Positions 1 to 8,456 of a stretch of DNA of 64,000 bases are shown here, in pieces. The notes under the pieces are model-generated. The model was given only the letters and a program-made list of their open reading frames with translations. It had not been told where the DNA came from and made no database searches. How positions within the stretch are numbered: position 1 is the stretch's first letter; each line of letters begins with the position of its first letter. Position numbers and translations under genes: made by a program. This stretch comes from an uncultured Bacilli bacterium (lineage in GTDB: Bacteria; Bacillota_I; Bacilli_A; RF39; UBA660), in NCBI GenBank assembly GCA_934098745.1, contig CAKOPG010000001.1, forward strand, positions 62,001 through 126,000. The letters run 5' to 3'.

Positions 1-111
1 ATGACTGTTGAATTAATAGCTCCAATCGCTGTTGAAAACGGAACTAAGTTCTCTATTCGTGAGGGTGGAAGAACTGTTGGTGCTGGATCAGTTTCTGAAA
101 TTATTGAATAA
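1..111 (+). CDS. tuf: Elongation factor Tu, C-terminal end (partial)
   Basis: The window opens inside a gene; the first ATG is an internal Met. The 36 visible residues contain the EF-Tu domain III C-terminus: VELIAPIA, then KFSIREGGRTVGAG, then a short acidic tail and TAA. EF-Tu is the cytoplasmic GTPase that delivers aminoacyl-tRNA to the ribosome. The GTPase domain lies upstream of the window. A good intrinsic terminator follows ten bases after the stop, so this is the 3' end of its transcript. The identification is secure because this tail is almost invariant in bacteria. Confidence 0.96.
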   Translation: MTVELIAPIAVENGTKFSIREGGRTVGAGSVSEIIE

Positions 112-121
112 TTAAACTAAA

Positions 122-151
122 ACTATCAAGAAATACTTGGTAGTTTTTTTC
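122..151 (+). terminator. Intrinsic terminator of tuf
   Basis: ACTATCAAG (122-130) pairs with CTTGGTAGT (136-144) across a five-base loop, with one G-U pair, and runs into seven T residues. Confidence 0.85.
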
Positions 152-206
152 TTTATGTATATCTTTATTTTTCTTTTAATATGTGTTATATTTAAAATGG
201 TGATAG

Positions 207-851
207 ATGATGTTAATATATGTAGCTAGTGCATTAATATTAATGCCATACATTATTTATTTTTTTAATATATTGATTAATAAAGATAAAAAGGTAACTG
301 ATGATAATGGATTTAATGTTACTAAGGATATTGTATCTTCATATGATAAGATTAATATTATAGAGACAACAGGATTAGTTACTTATTATAATCCTAAAAG
401 AAAAGTAATTAAACTTAATAGTAAGTGCTATTATGGATCTAATTTAAGTGTAATAGCCATATCTTTATTGGAAGCAGGAATATCGGTTACTGATAATAAA
501 AAGAATAAATACTTAAAGATATTTAAAGTATTATTTAGTAATTTAAAATTACTTTATATATTTCCATTAATAATATGTTTTATAAATACCCAAGTATATG
601 AATTATATGATGCAGTAGTTGGTTTAATTTTAGTTATACTTTGTACAACAATTACTTATATGTTTAATAATATAATAATTTTGTCTTTTGATTGGGTAAG
701 TAATAATATTGAAAAAGTTAAATCTATCTCAAAAAGGAATAAAGAATTAGTTATTAATTATATTAAGAATATTGTTTTTATGAATAGATTTATCTTTTTT
801 GGAGAATTATTAATAATTATTAGAATGGTAGCAATAATTATTAGTAAATAA
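207..851 (+). CDS. YugP-like membrane protein lacking the zinc-binding histidines
   Basis: 214 residues: an N-terminal membrane segment, a short soluble part, then hydrophobic helices. The soluble part follows the plan of the YugP neutral zinc metallopeptidase family (Zn_peptidase_2): GFNV..., TTGLVTYYNPKRKVIKLN, then YYGSNLSVIAISLLEAGIS. In active members this last stretch reads roughly AAHEVGHA. Here both histidines of HEVGH are replaced (LLEAGI) and only the Glu remains, so the protein should not bind catalytic zinc. The length is near the family norm and the frame is open, so it looks retained as a pseudoenzyme rather than recently broken. ATG at 207 or 210 are equally possible starts; the upstream ribosome site is weak. 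Family membership is inferred from motif order. Confidence 0.6.
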   Translation: MMLIYVASALILMPYIIYFFNILINKDKKVTDDNGFNVTKDIVSSYDKINIIETTGLVTYYNPKRKVIKLNSKCYYGSNLSVIAISLLEAGISVTDNKKNKYLKIFKVLFSNLKLLYIFPLIICFINTQVYELYDAVVGLILVILCTTITYMFNNIIILSFDWVSNNIEKVKSISKRNKELVINYIKNIVFMNRFIFFGELLIIIRMVAIIISK

Positions 852-877
852 TAAATAGTACTGATATAATTAATTTA

Positions 878-886
878 AGGTAGGAG
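878..886 (+). promoter_or_regulatory. Ribosome binding site pointing to ATG 894, out of frame with the following ORF
   Basis: AGGTAGGAG lies seven bases before ATG 894, the usual distance. ATG 894 opens MSKKKIIRG..., a typical start for a membrane protein, but its frame closes after 24 codons. The long ORF from 922 is one base out of register. The mismatch localises to the GGGG run at 916-919: with GGG the two frames join. Confidence 0.55.
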
Positions 887-921
887 TATATGAATGAGTA
901 AGAAGAAAATAATTAGGGGTA

Positions 922-2049
922 ATGGTATTTTGTTTAGCATTGGTATTGGGGTATACAATATTAAATAATAAGAATGATAAGAAAGATAATTCAGTAAGTA
1001 TAGATGATAAGGTTGAGTCTGTAATTACTTTAGATATTAATCCAAGTATAAAGTTAGAAATAAATAAAGATAAACAAGTTATTAATATGATATCTTTAAA
1101 TGAAGATGGAAAAGATATCATTATAAATAATTATAAAGGAAAGAATTTTGAGGTAATTATAGATAATATTACTGATAAATTAATTGATAAAGGATATGCC
1201 AAAGATGAATTGATTATTTTAGTAGGAGTTAAGGGAAAGATTCTTGAAGAAGAAGTAAAAGAGGTTTTTGATAATAAGTTAGAGAATAAGGATATTAAAT
1301 ATAATATAATTATTCCAGAAATTAGTGAGAGTTCTTCTTTAATAGCTAAAAAGTATAATATTACTGATAGTAAGGCTTCATATTTAGAGGATATTTTAGA
1401 AAAATATACAGATTTAAAAATAGAAGATTTAAAAGATATGAATATAAAAGATATTATTACTAAAACTGAAGAAATAGATAAATCACTTGATAATGATAAT
1501 AAGGAAGAGAATAATAATAGTGATAATCAGGGAAATGGCAATTCTTATGGTGGAGGGTATGGAACACTAGAGAAATGTAATTATGTAAGCAGGGCTTTAA
1601 CGAATGAAGAAGCAGGTAAGAAAGTGGCTTCATTAATGGGAGCTAGTGTTGGTACGGGAAAATACTGCGATAAGTTGGCACCGGAGTCGGTGGCAGATTT
1701 GTCGGCTGATGGTACATGTGTATATAAAGTAACATTTGCCCATAGGACTAGATCATGCGTTTATTATGTAGGGGTTGAGACAGGTAATATAATAGGAGAA
1801 CCTAGTTGTACTTCAAAATTAGTAGATGAAGGAGAAGTCCAATGTATTGTTATGGAATCAATGGGAATTACAAAGCGTGAACAAGCATATTTAAAAAATA
1901 ATAGAGATAATGGTAGTGGATGGATATATGATGTAGAAGATGTATATGGAACACCTGATGAAGAAGGAAAAAAATATATTTATGAATATCATGTATCTAA
2001 ATATACGGGAGAGATTACTAGTAAAATAAAAATTGGGGAATTATCTTGA
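922..2049 (+). CDS. RsgI-like anti-sigma / PepSY membrane protein, N-terminus apparently frameshifted
   Basis: 375 residues as an open frame. Residues 1-16 form a membrane helix. Residues ~32-140 resemble the extracytoplasmic middle domain of RsgI-type anti-sigma-I factors (VITLDINPSIKLEINK, then GKGY-like and LVGV segments). After an Asn/Gly-rich linker (~190-210) come two PepSY-like repeats, the first rich in Cys (positions about 215-300, 310-373). RsgI proteins normally place a cytoplasmic anti-sigma domain before the helix; here it is absent and no sigI lies next to it. A strong ribosome site points to ATG 894 in another frame; removing one G from GGGG at 916-919 gives a normal N-terminus (MSKKKIIRVMVFCLALV). 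The stop is TGA, rare in this window; TAA follows four codons later. Confidence 0.6.
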   Translation: MVFCLALVLGYTILNNKNDKKDNSVSIDDKVESVITLDINPSIKLEINKDKQVINMISLNEDGKDIIINNYKGKNFEVIIDNITDKLIDKGYAKDELIILVGVKGKILEEEVKEVFDNKLENKDIKYNIIIPEISESSSLIAKKYNITDSKASYLEDILEKYTDLKIEDLKDMNIKDIITKTEEIDKSLDNDNKEENNNSDNQGNGNSYGGGYGTLEKCNYVSRALTNEEAGKKVASLMGASVGTGKYCDKLAPESVADLSADGTCVYKVTFAHRTRSCVYYVGVETGNIIGEPSCTSKLVDEGEVQCIVMESMGITKREQAYLKNNRDNGSGWIYDVEDVYGTPDEEGKKYIYEYHVSKYTGEITSKIKIGELS

Positions 2050-2057
2050 GATATTTT

Positions 2058-2100
2058 AGAATAAATGTATAAATAAAATTATATATTTATTCTATTTTTT
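2058..2100 (+). terminator. Intrinsic terminator after the RsgI-like gene
   Basis: A 14-bp AT-rich stem (2058-2071 with 2080-2093, one G-U pair) has an eight-base loop and is followed by ATTTTTT. Confidence 0.75.
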
Positions 2101-2149
2101 GTAAAATAAATGATTTGTTTTGGAAATAGTTTGTTACAAATTATTTATG

Positions 2150-2178
2150 TTGCCTTTTAATAAAAAAAATGATATACT
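2150..2178 (+). promoter_or_regulatory. Sigma-A-type promoter of the VWA-XpaC-TelA-AAA operon
   Basis: TTGCCT (2150-2155), a 17-base spacer, and TATACT (2173-2178), 27 bases before the first gene of the operon. No other promoter of this quality is visible before 8.4 kb. Confidence 0.65.
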
Positions 2179-2205
2179 CTAAATAAAGGATAGTGGGTAA
2201 ATTAT

Positions 2206-3798
2206 ATGAAAAAGAGTGATAAGAAATTAATTATAGTATTATTGATTATGTTAGTTGTTTATGTTGTAAGAAACGTAAGTATTAACATTGGAAAAAGTGT
2301 AATATTTAATACAGATAATGTTTTGAATATATTATCTTCTTATGAGAATGCTGATTTAGAAGATAATATAAAATCTTATGCTAAAAGGAAGAAAATTAAT
2401 TTGAAATTTACCTACATGGGGGATTTGGATATAGTAGATGAATTAAATATTAATTCTAAGAATTATGATGCTGTATGGATAGCTAATTCTATGTGGTTAT
2501 ATATGTTAGATAATCCATATTTAGCGAGTGATTCAAAGAGTATTAGTATTAGCCCAGTAGTATTTGGAGTTAAGAAAAGTAAGGCTTTAGATTTGGGATT
2601 AACATCAGGTGATGTTTCAAATGAAGATATATTAAATTTAATTATGGAAAATAAATTAAAATATATTATGCCTTCGGCTACTAAAACAAATACTGGAGCT
2701 ACGGCGTATATCGGATTTTTAAATTCACTTGCCGGTAATCCAGAAATATTAACAGAAAGTCATTTAGATAATGAAGAACTAATTAGTAAATTAACTAATT
2801 TATTTAAAGGAGTAGAACGTGTAAGTGGTGATGAAAACTTCTTAAGGGAAATGTTTTTGAATAATGATGAATATGAAGCTGTTATATCGGATGAGGCATC
2901 TTTAATTAATATTAATAAAACATTGAAAAGCCAAGGAAAAGAAGAATTATATTTGATCTATCCTACTGATGGGGTAGCAGTTAATGATTCGACACTAGGA
3001 TTTATTGGTAATGATGAAGAAAAAAAAGATAAATTTTTAGTTATCCAGAATTATTTACTTAGTGAAGATGGACAAAAAATGCTAAATGAGGTTGGTAGGA
3101 GAACTTGGTATGGGGGAACAAATGATAATGTAGATAAGAGTGTATTTAATCAAGATTGGGGGATAGATACTACTAAATATTTAAATGTAACAAGATTTCC
3201 TTCTAAGAAAGTAATAACTAAAGCAATTAATTTATATATCGAAGCAATAAGGAAACCTACTCATACAGTATTTTGTTTAGATTATTCAGGAAGTATGTAT
3301 GGTGATGGTATTAAAGAATTAACTAATGCTATGAAGTATATTTTAGATTATAATGAATCTTCCGTAGATAAATTACAATTTTCTAAGAAAGATAAAATAA
3401 CTGTTATAACATTTAGTAATGAGGTAAGTAATGTGTGGACTACTGATAGTGGTTATGAAACGGAAACTTTGATAAATAATATAGAAGGCTTTAATACAGG
3501 TGGGGGAACGGCTTTGTATGATGCTATAGAAAATGGGTTATTAATATTAAATGATGAAACAGATGATTATACAAAGACGATAATTGCGATGACCGATGGG
3601 GCTGTTAATATTGGTAGTTTTAATGATTTATCAAGAACTTATAGAAATTTAGATAAAGAGATACCAGTATATAGTATTACTTTTGGAAATGCTAATGAAA
3701 CAGAATTATCAAGAATTGCAACACTTACAAATGCTAAAGTATTTGATGGTAAAACAGATTTACTTAAGGCATTTAAAGAAGTTAGAGGATATAATTAG
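2206..3798 (+). CDS. Membrane-anchored solute-binding protein fused to a VWA domain
   Basis: 530 residues. One N-terminal membrane anchor (~9-25) and no lipobox Cys. Residues ~35-310 resemble a type 2 periplasmic binding fold (YDAVWIANSMW; AYIGFLNSLAGNP; DGVAVNDSTLGF). Residues ~350-520 are a von Willebrand factor A domain with a complete metal site: DYSGS at 359-363, GGGTALYDAI for the middle Thr, and MTDG for the second Asp. It should sit outside the membrane and bind a ligand through the metal site. No ABC permease or ATPase is nearby, so transport is unlikely. It opens an operon with XpaC, a second binding protein, TelA and an AAA ATPase; TelA and VWA proteins recur together in Ter/Tel-type stress loci. 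The ligand is unknown. Confidence 0.75.
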   Translation: MKKSDKKLIIVLLIMLVVYVVRNVSINIGKSVIFNTDNVLNILSSYENADLEDNIKSYAKRKKINLKFTYMGDLDIVDELNINSKNYDAVWIANSMWLYMLDNPYLASDSKSISISPVVFGVKKSKALDLGLTSGDVSNEDILNLIMENKLKYIMPSATKTNTGATAYIGFLNSLAGNPEILTESHLDNEELISKLTNLFKGVERVSGDENFLREMFLNNDEYEAVISDEASLININKTLKSQGKEELYLIYPTDGVAVNDSTLGFIGNDEEKKDKFLVIQNYLLSEDGQKMLNEVGRRTWYGGTNDNVDKSVFNQDWGIDTTKYLNVTRFPSKKVITKAINLYIEAIRKPTHTVFCLDYSGSMYGDGIKELTNAMKYILDYNESSVDKLQFSKKDKITVITFSNEVSNVWTTDSGYETETLINNIEGFNTGGGTALYDAIENGLLILNDETDDYTKTIIAMTDGAVNIGSFNDLSRTYRNLDKEIPVYSITFGNANETELSRIATLTNAKVFDGKTDLLKAFKEVRGYN

Positions 3799-3809
3799 GG
3801 GGTGATATT

Positions 3810-4436
3810 ATGAAACATAAGGATACAGTATCTGCAGTTATTGGTAGTATGTTCTTCGCTGTTCCTTATTTAGCATTATCACTTCCGGTATTACCATCGC
3901 TTGCTATTGGAGTATCAGCCTTTTGTGCAGGAGAGTTAGTGTTTGGTAAAACAAAAAATCCTAGTTTAAAAGAGGCAAACTTTGATTTATATAAAGTATT
4001 AGAAAATGCTAAAAAGCAAAATAAACATATATTAGAAATGAAGTCATGTATAGATAATGAAGAAATAAATGCATATTTAACTCAAATACATGATAGTACT
4101 GCAAAGATAATTAAAACAGTAGAAAAGAATCCTAAGAAAATTAAAAATATAGATAATTTCTTTGATTACTATTTACCAATAACAGTCAGAATAGTAGATA
4201 GATATGATGAGATAGAAAATCAAAATTTATCTTCAAAGGATAGTAAAAAGTTTATCAGTTCTACATCTAATATGCTTGAAGCAGTGAGTAAAGCTTTTAA
4301 AAATATATTAAATAGTTTGTATCAATCGGAAATAGTTGATATGGATGCAGAAATGAAAGTATTTAGTTCGATGTTAAGAGCAGATGGATTTGATGATAAT
4401 GGAATAGAAGTTAATAAGGAGGATAATAATGGATAA
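3810..4436 (+). CDS. xpaC: XpaC family protein
   Basis: 208 residues: a hydrophobic hairpin at the N-terminus (~8-40), then a soluble helical domain. The layout and the LEAVSKAFKNILNSLYQ region match the XpaC / halogen-hydrolysis family, named for a chloroindolyl-phosphate assay; its true role is unknown. In Bacillus subtilis xpaC is next to yaaN, a telA homologue, and here the two genes lie in the same operon, which strengthens both calls. Ribosome site GGGGTGAT is seven bases upstream. The 3' end overlaps the next gene by eight bases (ATGGATAA), suggesting coupled translation. Confidence 0.75.
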   Translation: MKHKDTVSAVIGSMFFAVPYLALSLPVLPSLAIGVSAFCAGELVFGKTKNPSLKEANFDLYKVLENAKKQNKHILEMKSCIDNEEINAYLTQIHDSTAKIIKTVEKNPKKIKNIDNFFDYYLPITVRIVDRYDEIENQNLSSKDSKKFISSTSNMLEAVSKAFKNILNSLYQSEIVDMDAEMKVFSSMLRADGFDDNGIEVNKEDNNG

Positions 4437-5613
4437 GAAGAAATGGATTGGTATTTTGGTGTTCATTGTACTTATTCTATTGATAATTGGAATAAAAACA
4501 TTTAGTGGATCAAGTACAATAGGTAATTTAACGACTGTTTATGTAGCTACAGGTGGCGGAAAAGAAGATTTTCTATCTGATGAAAGAGTTCAAGAAATAC
4601 TAAGAAAAAAATATAAATTAAATGTAGTATTCGATACTTGGAGTAATGGTAAAACAATAACGAAACCATTAATAAGAGAATCTGTTAAATTAGGTAATGA
4701 GAGTATAATTAATAGGATTAATAATGGAGAAGATATAACTATTAATACTAGTGGGGTTACTAAGTATGATGTATTGTTTACTTCAGATCAAAGATTTTAT
4801 GATTATTATAAGTTATCTCCAAATAAAGAAAATGGTGAAGCTGATAGGTATACGGTGTTAGCAGGAGGGTTAACGTTAAATACACCAATTGTGGTATATA
4901 GTTGGAAAGAAGTAGTTAATGCTTTGATAAATGAAAATATTGTTACAGAAACTGATGGAGTATATTATATAACTGATATGAATAAGTTAATAGATTATAT
5001 ACTAAGTAATAAGAAATGGAGTGATATAGGATTAAATGATTTATATGGTAATATTAATATAGCATCTACTGATCCAGTATCATCTAGTCCTGGAGCAACT
5101 TATTATGGATTACTTTTATCAGTATTAAGTAATGGACAGATATCTGATGATAATATAGATGAAAATTTAGTAAAATTAAAACAATTTTATCAGAAATCTG
5201 GTTATATGAATAATACGCCAGCTGATTTATTTGAAAGATATTTAAAAACAGGTATGGGTGGAGAACCAATGATTGTTGATTATGAAAAAAGTATAATAGA
5301 TTTTGCTAATTCTAATCCTAATGGGTTTAATCAAGTAAAAGATGATATTGTGGTATTATATCCTAAACCTACTATATGGAATTCACATTGTTTAACAATA
5401 TTTACAGAGAATGGTAAGAAGTTATATGATGCTTTTGAGGATCCTGAAATAGGACAGATAGCGTGGGAAAAATATGGATTTAGAACAGGTATTTCTGGAG
5501 GAACATATGATGTATCTACGATTGGAATTGGCGTACCACAAAATATAACTAGTACAGTTACAAGTTTAAAAATGGATTATTATAATAAATTAATAGATTA
5601 TTTAAAAAATTAG
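4429..5613 (+). CDS. Membrane-anchored extracellular solute-binding-like protein
   Basis: 394 residues. One N-terminal membrane helix (~5-23), no lipobox, then a type 2 periplasmic-binding-like domain: TVYVATGGGKEDF, YDVLFTSDQRFYDYY, LTLNTPIVVYSWKEVV, PVSSSPGATYYGLLLSVL, GGEPMIVDYEKSIIDF. The Ser-rich DPVSSSPGATYYGLL motif resembles the ligand loop of family proteins. It is a second binding protein in an operon without a transporter, so it may sense rather than import. It overlaps xpaC by eight bases and is followed eleven bases later by telA. I cannot name the ligand or a finer family. Confidence 0.6.
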   Translation: MDKKKWIGILVFIVLILLIIGIKTFSGSSTIGNLTTVYVATGGGKEDFLSDERVQEILRKKYKLNVVFDTWSNGKTITKPLIRESVKLGNESIINRINNGEDITINTSGVTKYDVLFTSDQRFYDYYKLSPNKENGEADRYTVLAGGLTLNTPIVVYSWKEVVNALINENIVTETDGVYYITDMNKLIDYILSNKKWSDIGLNDLYGNINIASTDPVSSSPGATYYGLLLSVLSNGQISDDNIDENLVKLKQFYQKSGYMNNTPADLFERYLKTGMGGEPMIVDYEKSIIDFANSNPNGFNQVKDDIVVLYPKPTIWNSHCLTIFTENGKKLYDAFEDPEIGQIAWEKYGFRTGISGGTYDVSTIGIGVPQNITSTVTSLKMDYYNKLIDYLKN

Positions 5614-5624
5614 GAGTGAGGAAT

Positions 5625-6764
5625 ATGGAATTAAAGGTAGAGAATAAAATATCTGCACAAACGGCAGAGAAGTTAACCGAGAATGTGGGAAAGATAACTG
5701 ATGAGAAGATAGAAAAATCATTAAATTATGATGAACTGTCTAAAGAAGAACAGAAGGCTGTTGATGAATTTAATGCTAAGATAGATGTTATGGATTCAAC
5801 GCAAGTATTACAATATGGAGCTAGTGCTCAAAATAAGATAAGTGAATTTTCTGATTCAGTACTTGAAGATGTTAAAACTAAGAATGTAGGGGACGTCGGA
5901 GATTTATTAGCAAATTTAGTATCTGAAATTAAGTCATTCGATTCAGCAATCAATAAATCTTCACCAAAAGGATTGGCAAAGTTATTTCATAGTTTTAAAA
6001 AGGAAGTAAATTATATTGTTGCTAAATATAACAAAATAGAAAACAATATTGATACTATTGAAAAAGGACTTGAAAGTAATAAATTACAATTATTAAAAGA
6101 TATTAATTTATTTGATACGATGTATGAGAAAAATTTAGATTATTTTAAAGAAATATCTTTATATATAATTGCTGGTGAGAGAAAACTTGAAGAATTAAAG
6201 ACTAAAGTATTACCAGAATTAAAGAAAAAAGCGCAGGAGTCTAATGATCAAATAGAAATACAAAAAGTAAATGATATGGAGACGCAAATAAATAGATTTG
6301 AAAAGAAATTATATGATTTAAAAACAACTAGAATTATTTCTATTCAAATGGCTCCACAAATTAGATTACTTCAAAATAATGATGCTGAATTAGTAGAAAA
6401 GATTCAAAGTTCAATTACTAATACAATTCCTTTATGGAAAAATCAGATAGTATTGGCACTAGGAATAAATAATTCTAAGAAGGCATTAAAACAACAGCAA
6501 GCAGTATCAGAATTAACTAATGATATGTTAAAGAAAAATAGTGAGACTTTGAAACAAGGTTCTATTGATATAGCAAAAGAATCTGAGAAAGCTATTATTG
6601 ATATTGAAACATTAAAGAAAACTAATAAAGATATAATTGATACATTAGATACTGTTATTAAGATTCATGAAGATGGTAGAGTTAAACGTGCTGAAGCAGA
6701 AAAAGAACTTGAAACTATTGAGAAAGAATTAAAAGATAAGTTATTAGAAATAAATGTAAAATAA
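5625..6764 (+). CDS. telA: TelA/KlaA (toxic anion resistance) family protein
   Basis: 379 residues from ATG 5625, chosen because AGGAG at 5612-5616 is eight bases upstream; the in-frame GTG at 5616 lies inside that site. No membrane segment: a long, mostly helical, coiled-coil cytoplasmic protein. Diagnostic stretches are QVLQYGASAQNKISEFSDS near the N-terminus, the GLAKLFHSFKKEV region, and QMAPQIRLLQNND followed by IPLWKNQIVLALG, which are hallmarks of TelA. The name comes from plasmid tellurite resistance; chromosomal copies work in envelope or antimicrobial stress and the biochemistry is unsettled. It sits between a binding protein and an AAA ATPase in the same operon. Confidence 0.9.
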   Translation: MELKVENKISAQTAEKLTENVGKITDEKIEKSLNYDELSKEEQKAVDEFNAKIDVMDSTQVLQYGASAQNKISEFSDSVLEDVKTKNVGDVGDLLANLVSEIKSFDSAINKSSPKGLAKLFHSFKKEVNYIVAKYNKIENNIDTIEKGLESNKLQLLKDINLFDTMYEKNLDYFKEISLYIIAGERKLEELKTKVLPELKKKAQESNDQIEIQKVNDMETQINRFEKKLYDLKTTRIISIQMAPQIRLLQNNDAELVEKIQSSITNTIPLWKNQIVLALGINNSKKALKQQQAVSELTNDMLKKNSETLKQGSIDIAKESEKAIIDIETLKKTNKDIIDTLDTVIKIHEDGRVKRAEAEKELETIEKELKDKLLEINVK

Positions 6765-6768
6765 AAAT

Positions 6769-6794
6769 AAAGCATAGTAATATGCTTTTATTTA
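6769..6794 (+). terminator. Hairpin between telA and the AAA gene (weak terminator or attenuator)
   Basis: AAAGCATA (6769-6776) pairs perfectly with TATGCTTT (6781-6788) over a GTAA tetraloop, followed by a broken T run. It probably lowers rather than stops transcription into the AAA gene. Confidence 0.5.
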
Positions 6795-6807
6795 TAAGGG
6801 ATGAATT

Positions 6808-8388
6808 ATGAATAATCGAGTTAATTTTAATGAAATATATGAGGATTTTTTTGGGAAAAATGCTAATCTTGTATTAAATAGTAATGAAACAAATAAAGAA
6901 GAAATAATATCAATAGATGAATACAGTAATAAAATAGATAGGATGTATTTATCTGATTCATCAAAAGAATTATTAAAGAAGATAATTAATTATATGGCTA
7001 ATTATAAAGAAGATAATATTTATGTTAATTTTAATATAATAATAGAATCTAAGAATAAAGAATTAATTAAAGATATAATTGATCTAATTAATAGTGTAGG
7101 TTTATCAAGTAAATATATTAAAGGAAATGGTATAAGTAATATATCATTATATAGATTAGAAGTTATAAATATATTTGAAGAATCTTATAATAATCATAGT
7201 ATGATAATATTAAGTGATTTAGAGGGGTTATCATTACATGATACAAATTATAATAAGAAGATATTATATATAATTAAAGAACATTTAAAAGATAAGAAAA
7301 TAACAATAATTACAGGAAATAAGAATGAGATAAATAATTTGTTTTTAGATGATATAGAAGAGAAAAATAATTGTTTTAATTTTATTCTTACAGAGATATT
7401 ACCAAAAAGTAATGAAATAGTAGAAAATATTATAGATAGTTTACCAAATAATTTAGTTAATGATAAGTTTAGAATAGATTTATTAAATTATATTGAAGAG
7501 ACATTTATAAAGAGTGGATTAGATTATCCAACATATAGAGATAATCTATGTAGATATATTACATTTAATCAAGAATTACCTAAGTTATATATAAATAAAA
7601 CAACTGAAGAAATATTTAGAGAGTTAAATTCACTAGTGGGATTGACTAAAGTTAAGAAATCATTATATGATCTAGTAGATTTAATTACTTTGAAGAATAA
7701 AACTAAAGGGGATTTAAAATTAAATAATATAAATTTGCATATGTTATTTTTAGGTAATCCAGGTACAGGTAAGACAACAGTAGCTAGAATGTTAAGTAAT
7801 ATTTTATATAATTTAAAGTATATTAGACAGAATAAATTAATAGAGGTTAGTTCTAAAGATCTAGTTGCTGAATATGTTGGACAGACAGCTCCTAAAACAA
7901 TGGCAGTAATTAACAAGGCATTAGGAGGAATATTATTTATTGATGAAGCATATTCTTTGGCGGTAGATAAAAATAATTCTTATAATGCTGAAGCTATCGC
8001 TACCTTGATAAAAGCAATGGAAGATTATCGAGATGACTTGGTAGTAATATTTGCTGGATATACCAAAGAGATGCAAGATTTTATAAATTCTAATTCTGGT
8101 ATAGCTTCAAGAATTGGATATACATTTACTTTTGATGATTATACTAATGAAGAATTAAAGAAAATATTTACTAATATGATGGAAAAATCAGGATTTAAAG
8201 TAGTACAAGAAGCATTAGTTAAATTAGATGATATAATTAATAAAGAAAGATTAAATAACAATTTTGGTAATGCAAGATTTATTAGAAATGTATATGAGAA
8301 AACTATTATTAATCATGCTACAAATACTAAGAATATTAAAGATAAAAATAAATTAAAAACAATAACAGAAGATGATATAATTATTTAA
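6808..8388 (+). CDS. CbxX/SpoVK-type AAA ATPase
   Basis: 526 residues. The C-terminal AAA module starts near 270 with LVGLTKVKKSLYDLV, has Walker A GNPGTGKTT at 316-324, Walker B ILFIDEA with D379 and E380, sensor FAGYTKEMQDF, and SRIGYTFTFDDYT with the expected Arg finger. This pattern fits the CbxX/CfqX group. Residues 1-260 are a divergent domain without a Walker A and may be an inactive first AAA module. As the last gene of the operon it may remodel TelA or the membrane partners; that is inference. Ribosome site AAGGGATG is upstream of ATG. Confidence 0.8.
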   Translation: MNNRVNFNEIYEDFFGKNANLVLNSNETNKEEIISIDEYSNKIDRMYLSDSSKELLKKIINYMANYKEDNIYVNFNIIIESKNKELIKDIIDLINSVGLSSKYIKGNGISNISLYRLEVINIFEESYNNHSMIILSDLEGLSLHDTNYNKKILYIIKEHLKDKKITIITGNKNEINNLFLDDIEEKNNCFNFILTEILPKSNEIVENIIDSLPNNLVNDKFRIDLLNYIEETFIKSGLDYPTYRDNLCRYITFNQELPKLYINKTTEEIFRELNSLVGLTKVKKSLYDLVDLITLKNKTKGDLKLNNINLHMLFLGNPGTGKTTVARMLSNILYNLKYIRQNKLIEVSSKDLVAEYVGQTAPKTMAVINKALGGILFIDEAYSLAVDKNNSYNAEAIATLIKAMEDYRDDLVVIFAGYTKEMQDFINSNSGIASRIGYTFTFDDYTNEELKKIFTNMMEKSGFKVVQEALVKLDDIINKERLNNNFGNARFIRNVYEKTIINHATNTKNIKDKNKLKTITEDDIII

Positions 8389-8456
8389 GATTATTATTTA
8401 GAGAGATAAGTATTAATATTTAGAATTTAATTGCATAGTTTTTACTAGGTGAGAAA

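Noticed and set aside
870..1121. Minus-strand open frame of 83 codons opposite the RsgI-like gene
   Set aside because: It is the shadow of a real coding frame on the plus strand, with no ribosome site.
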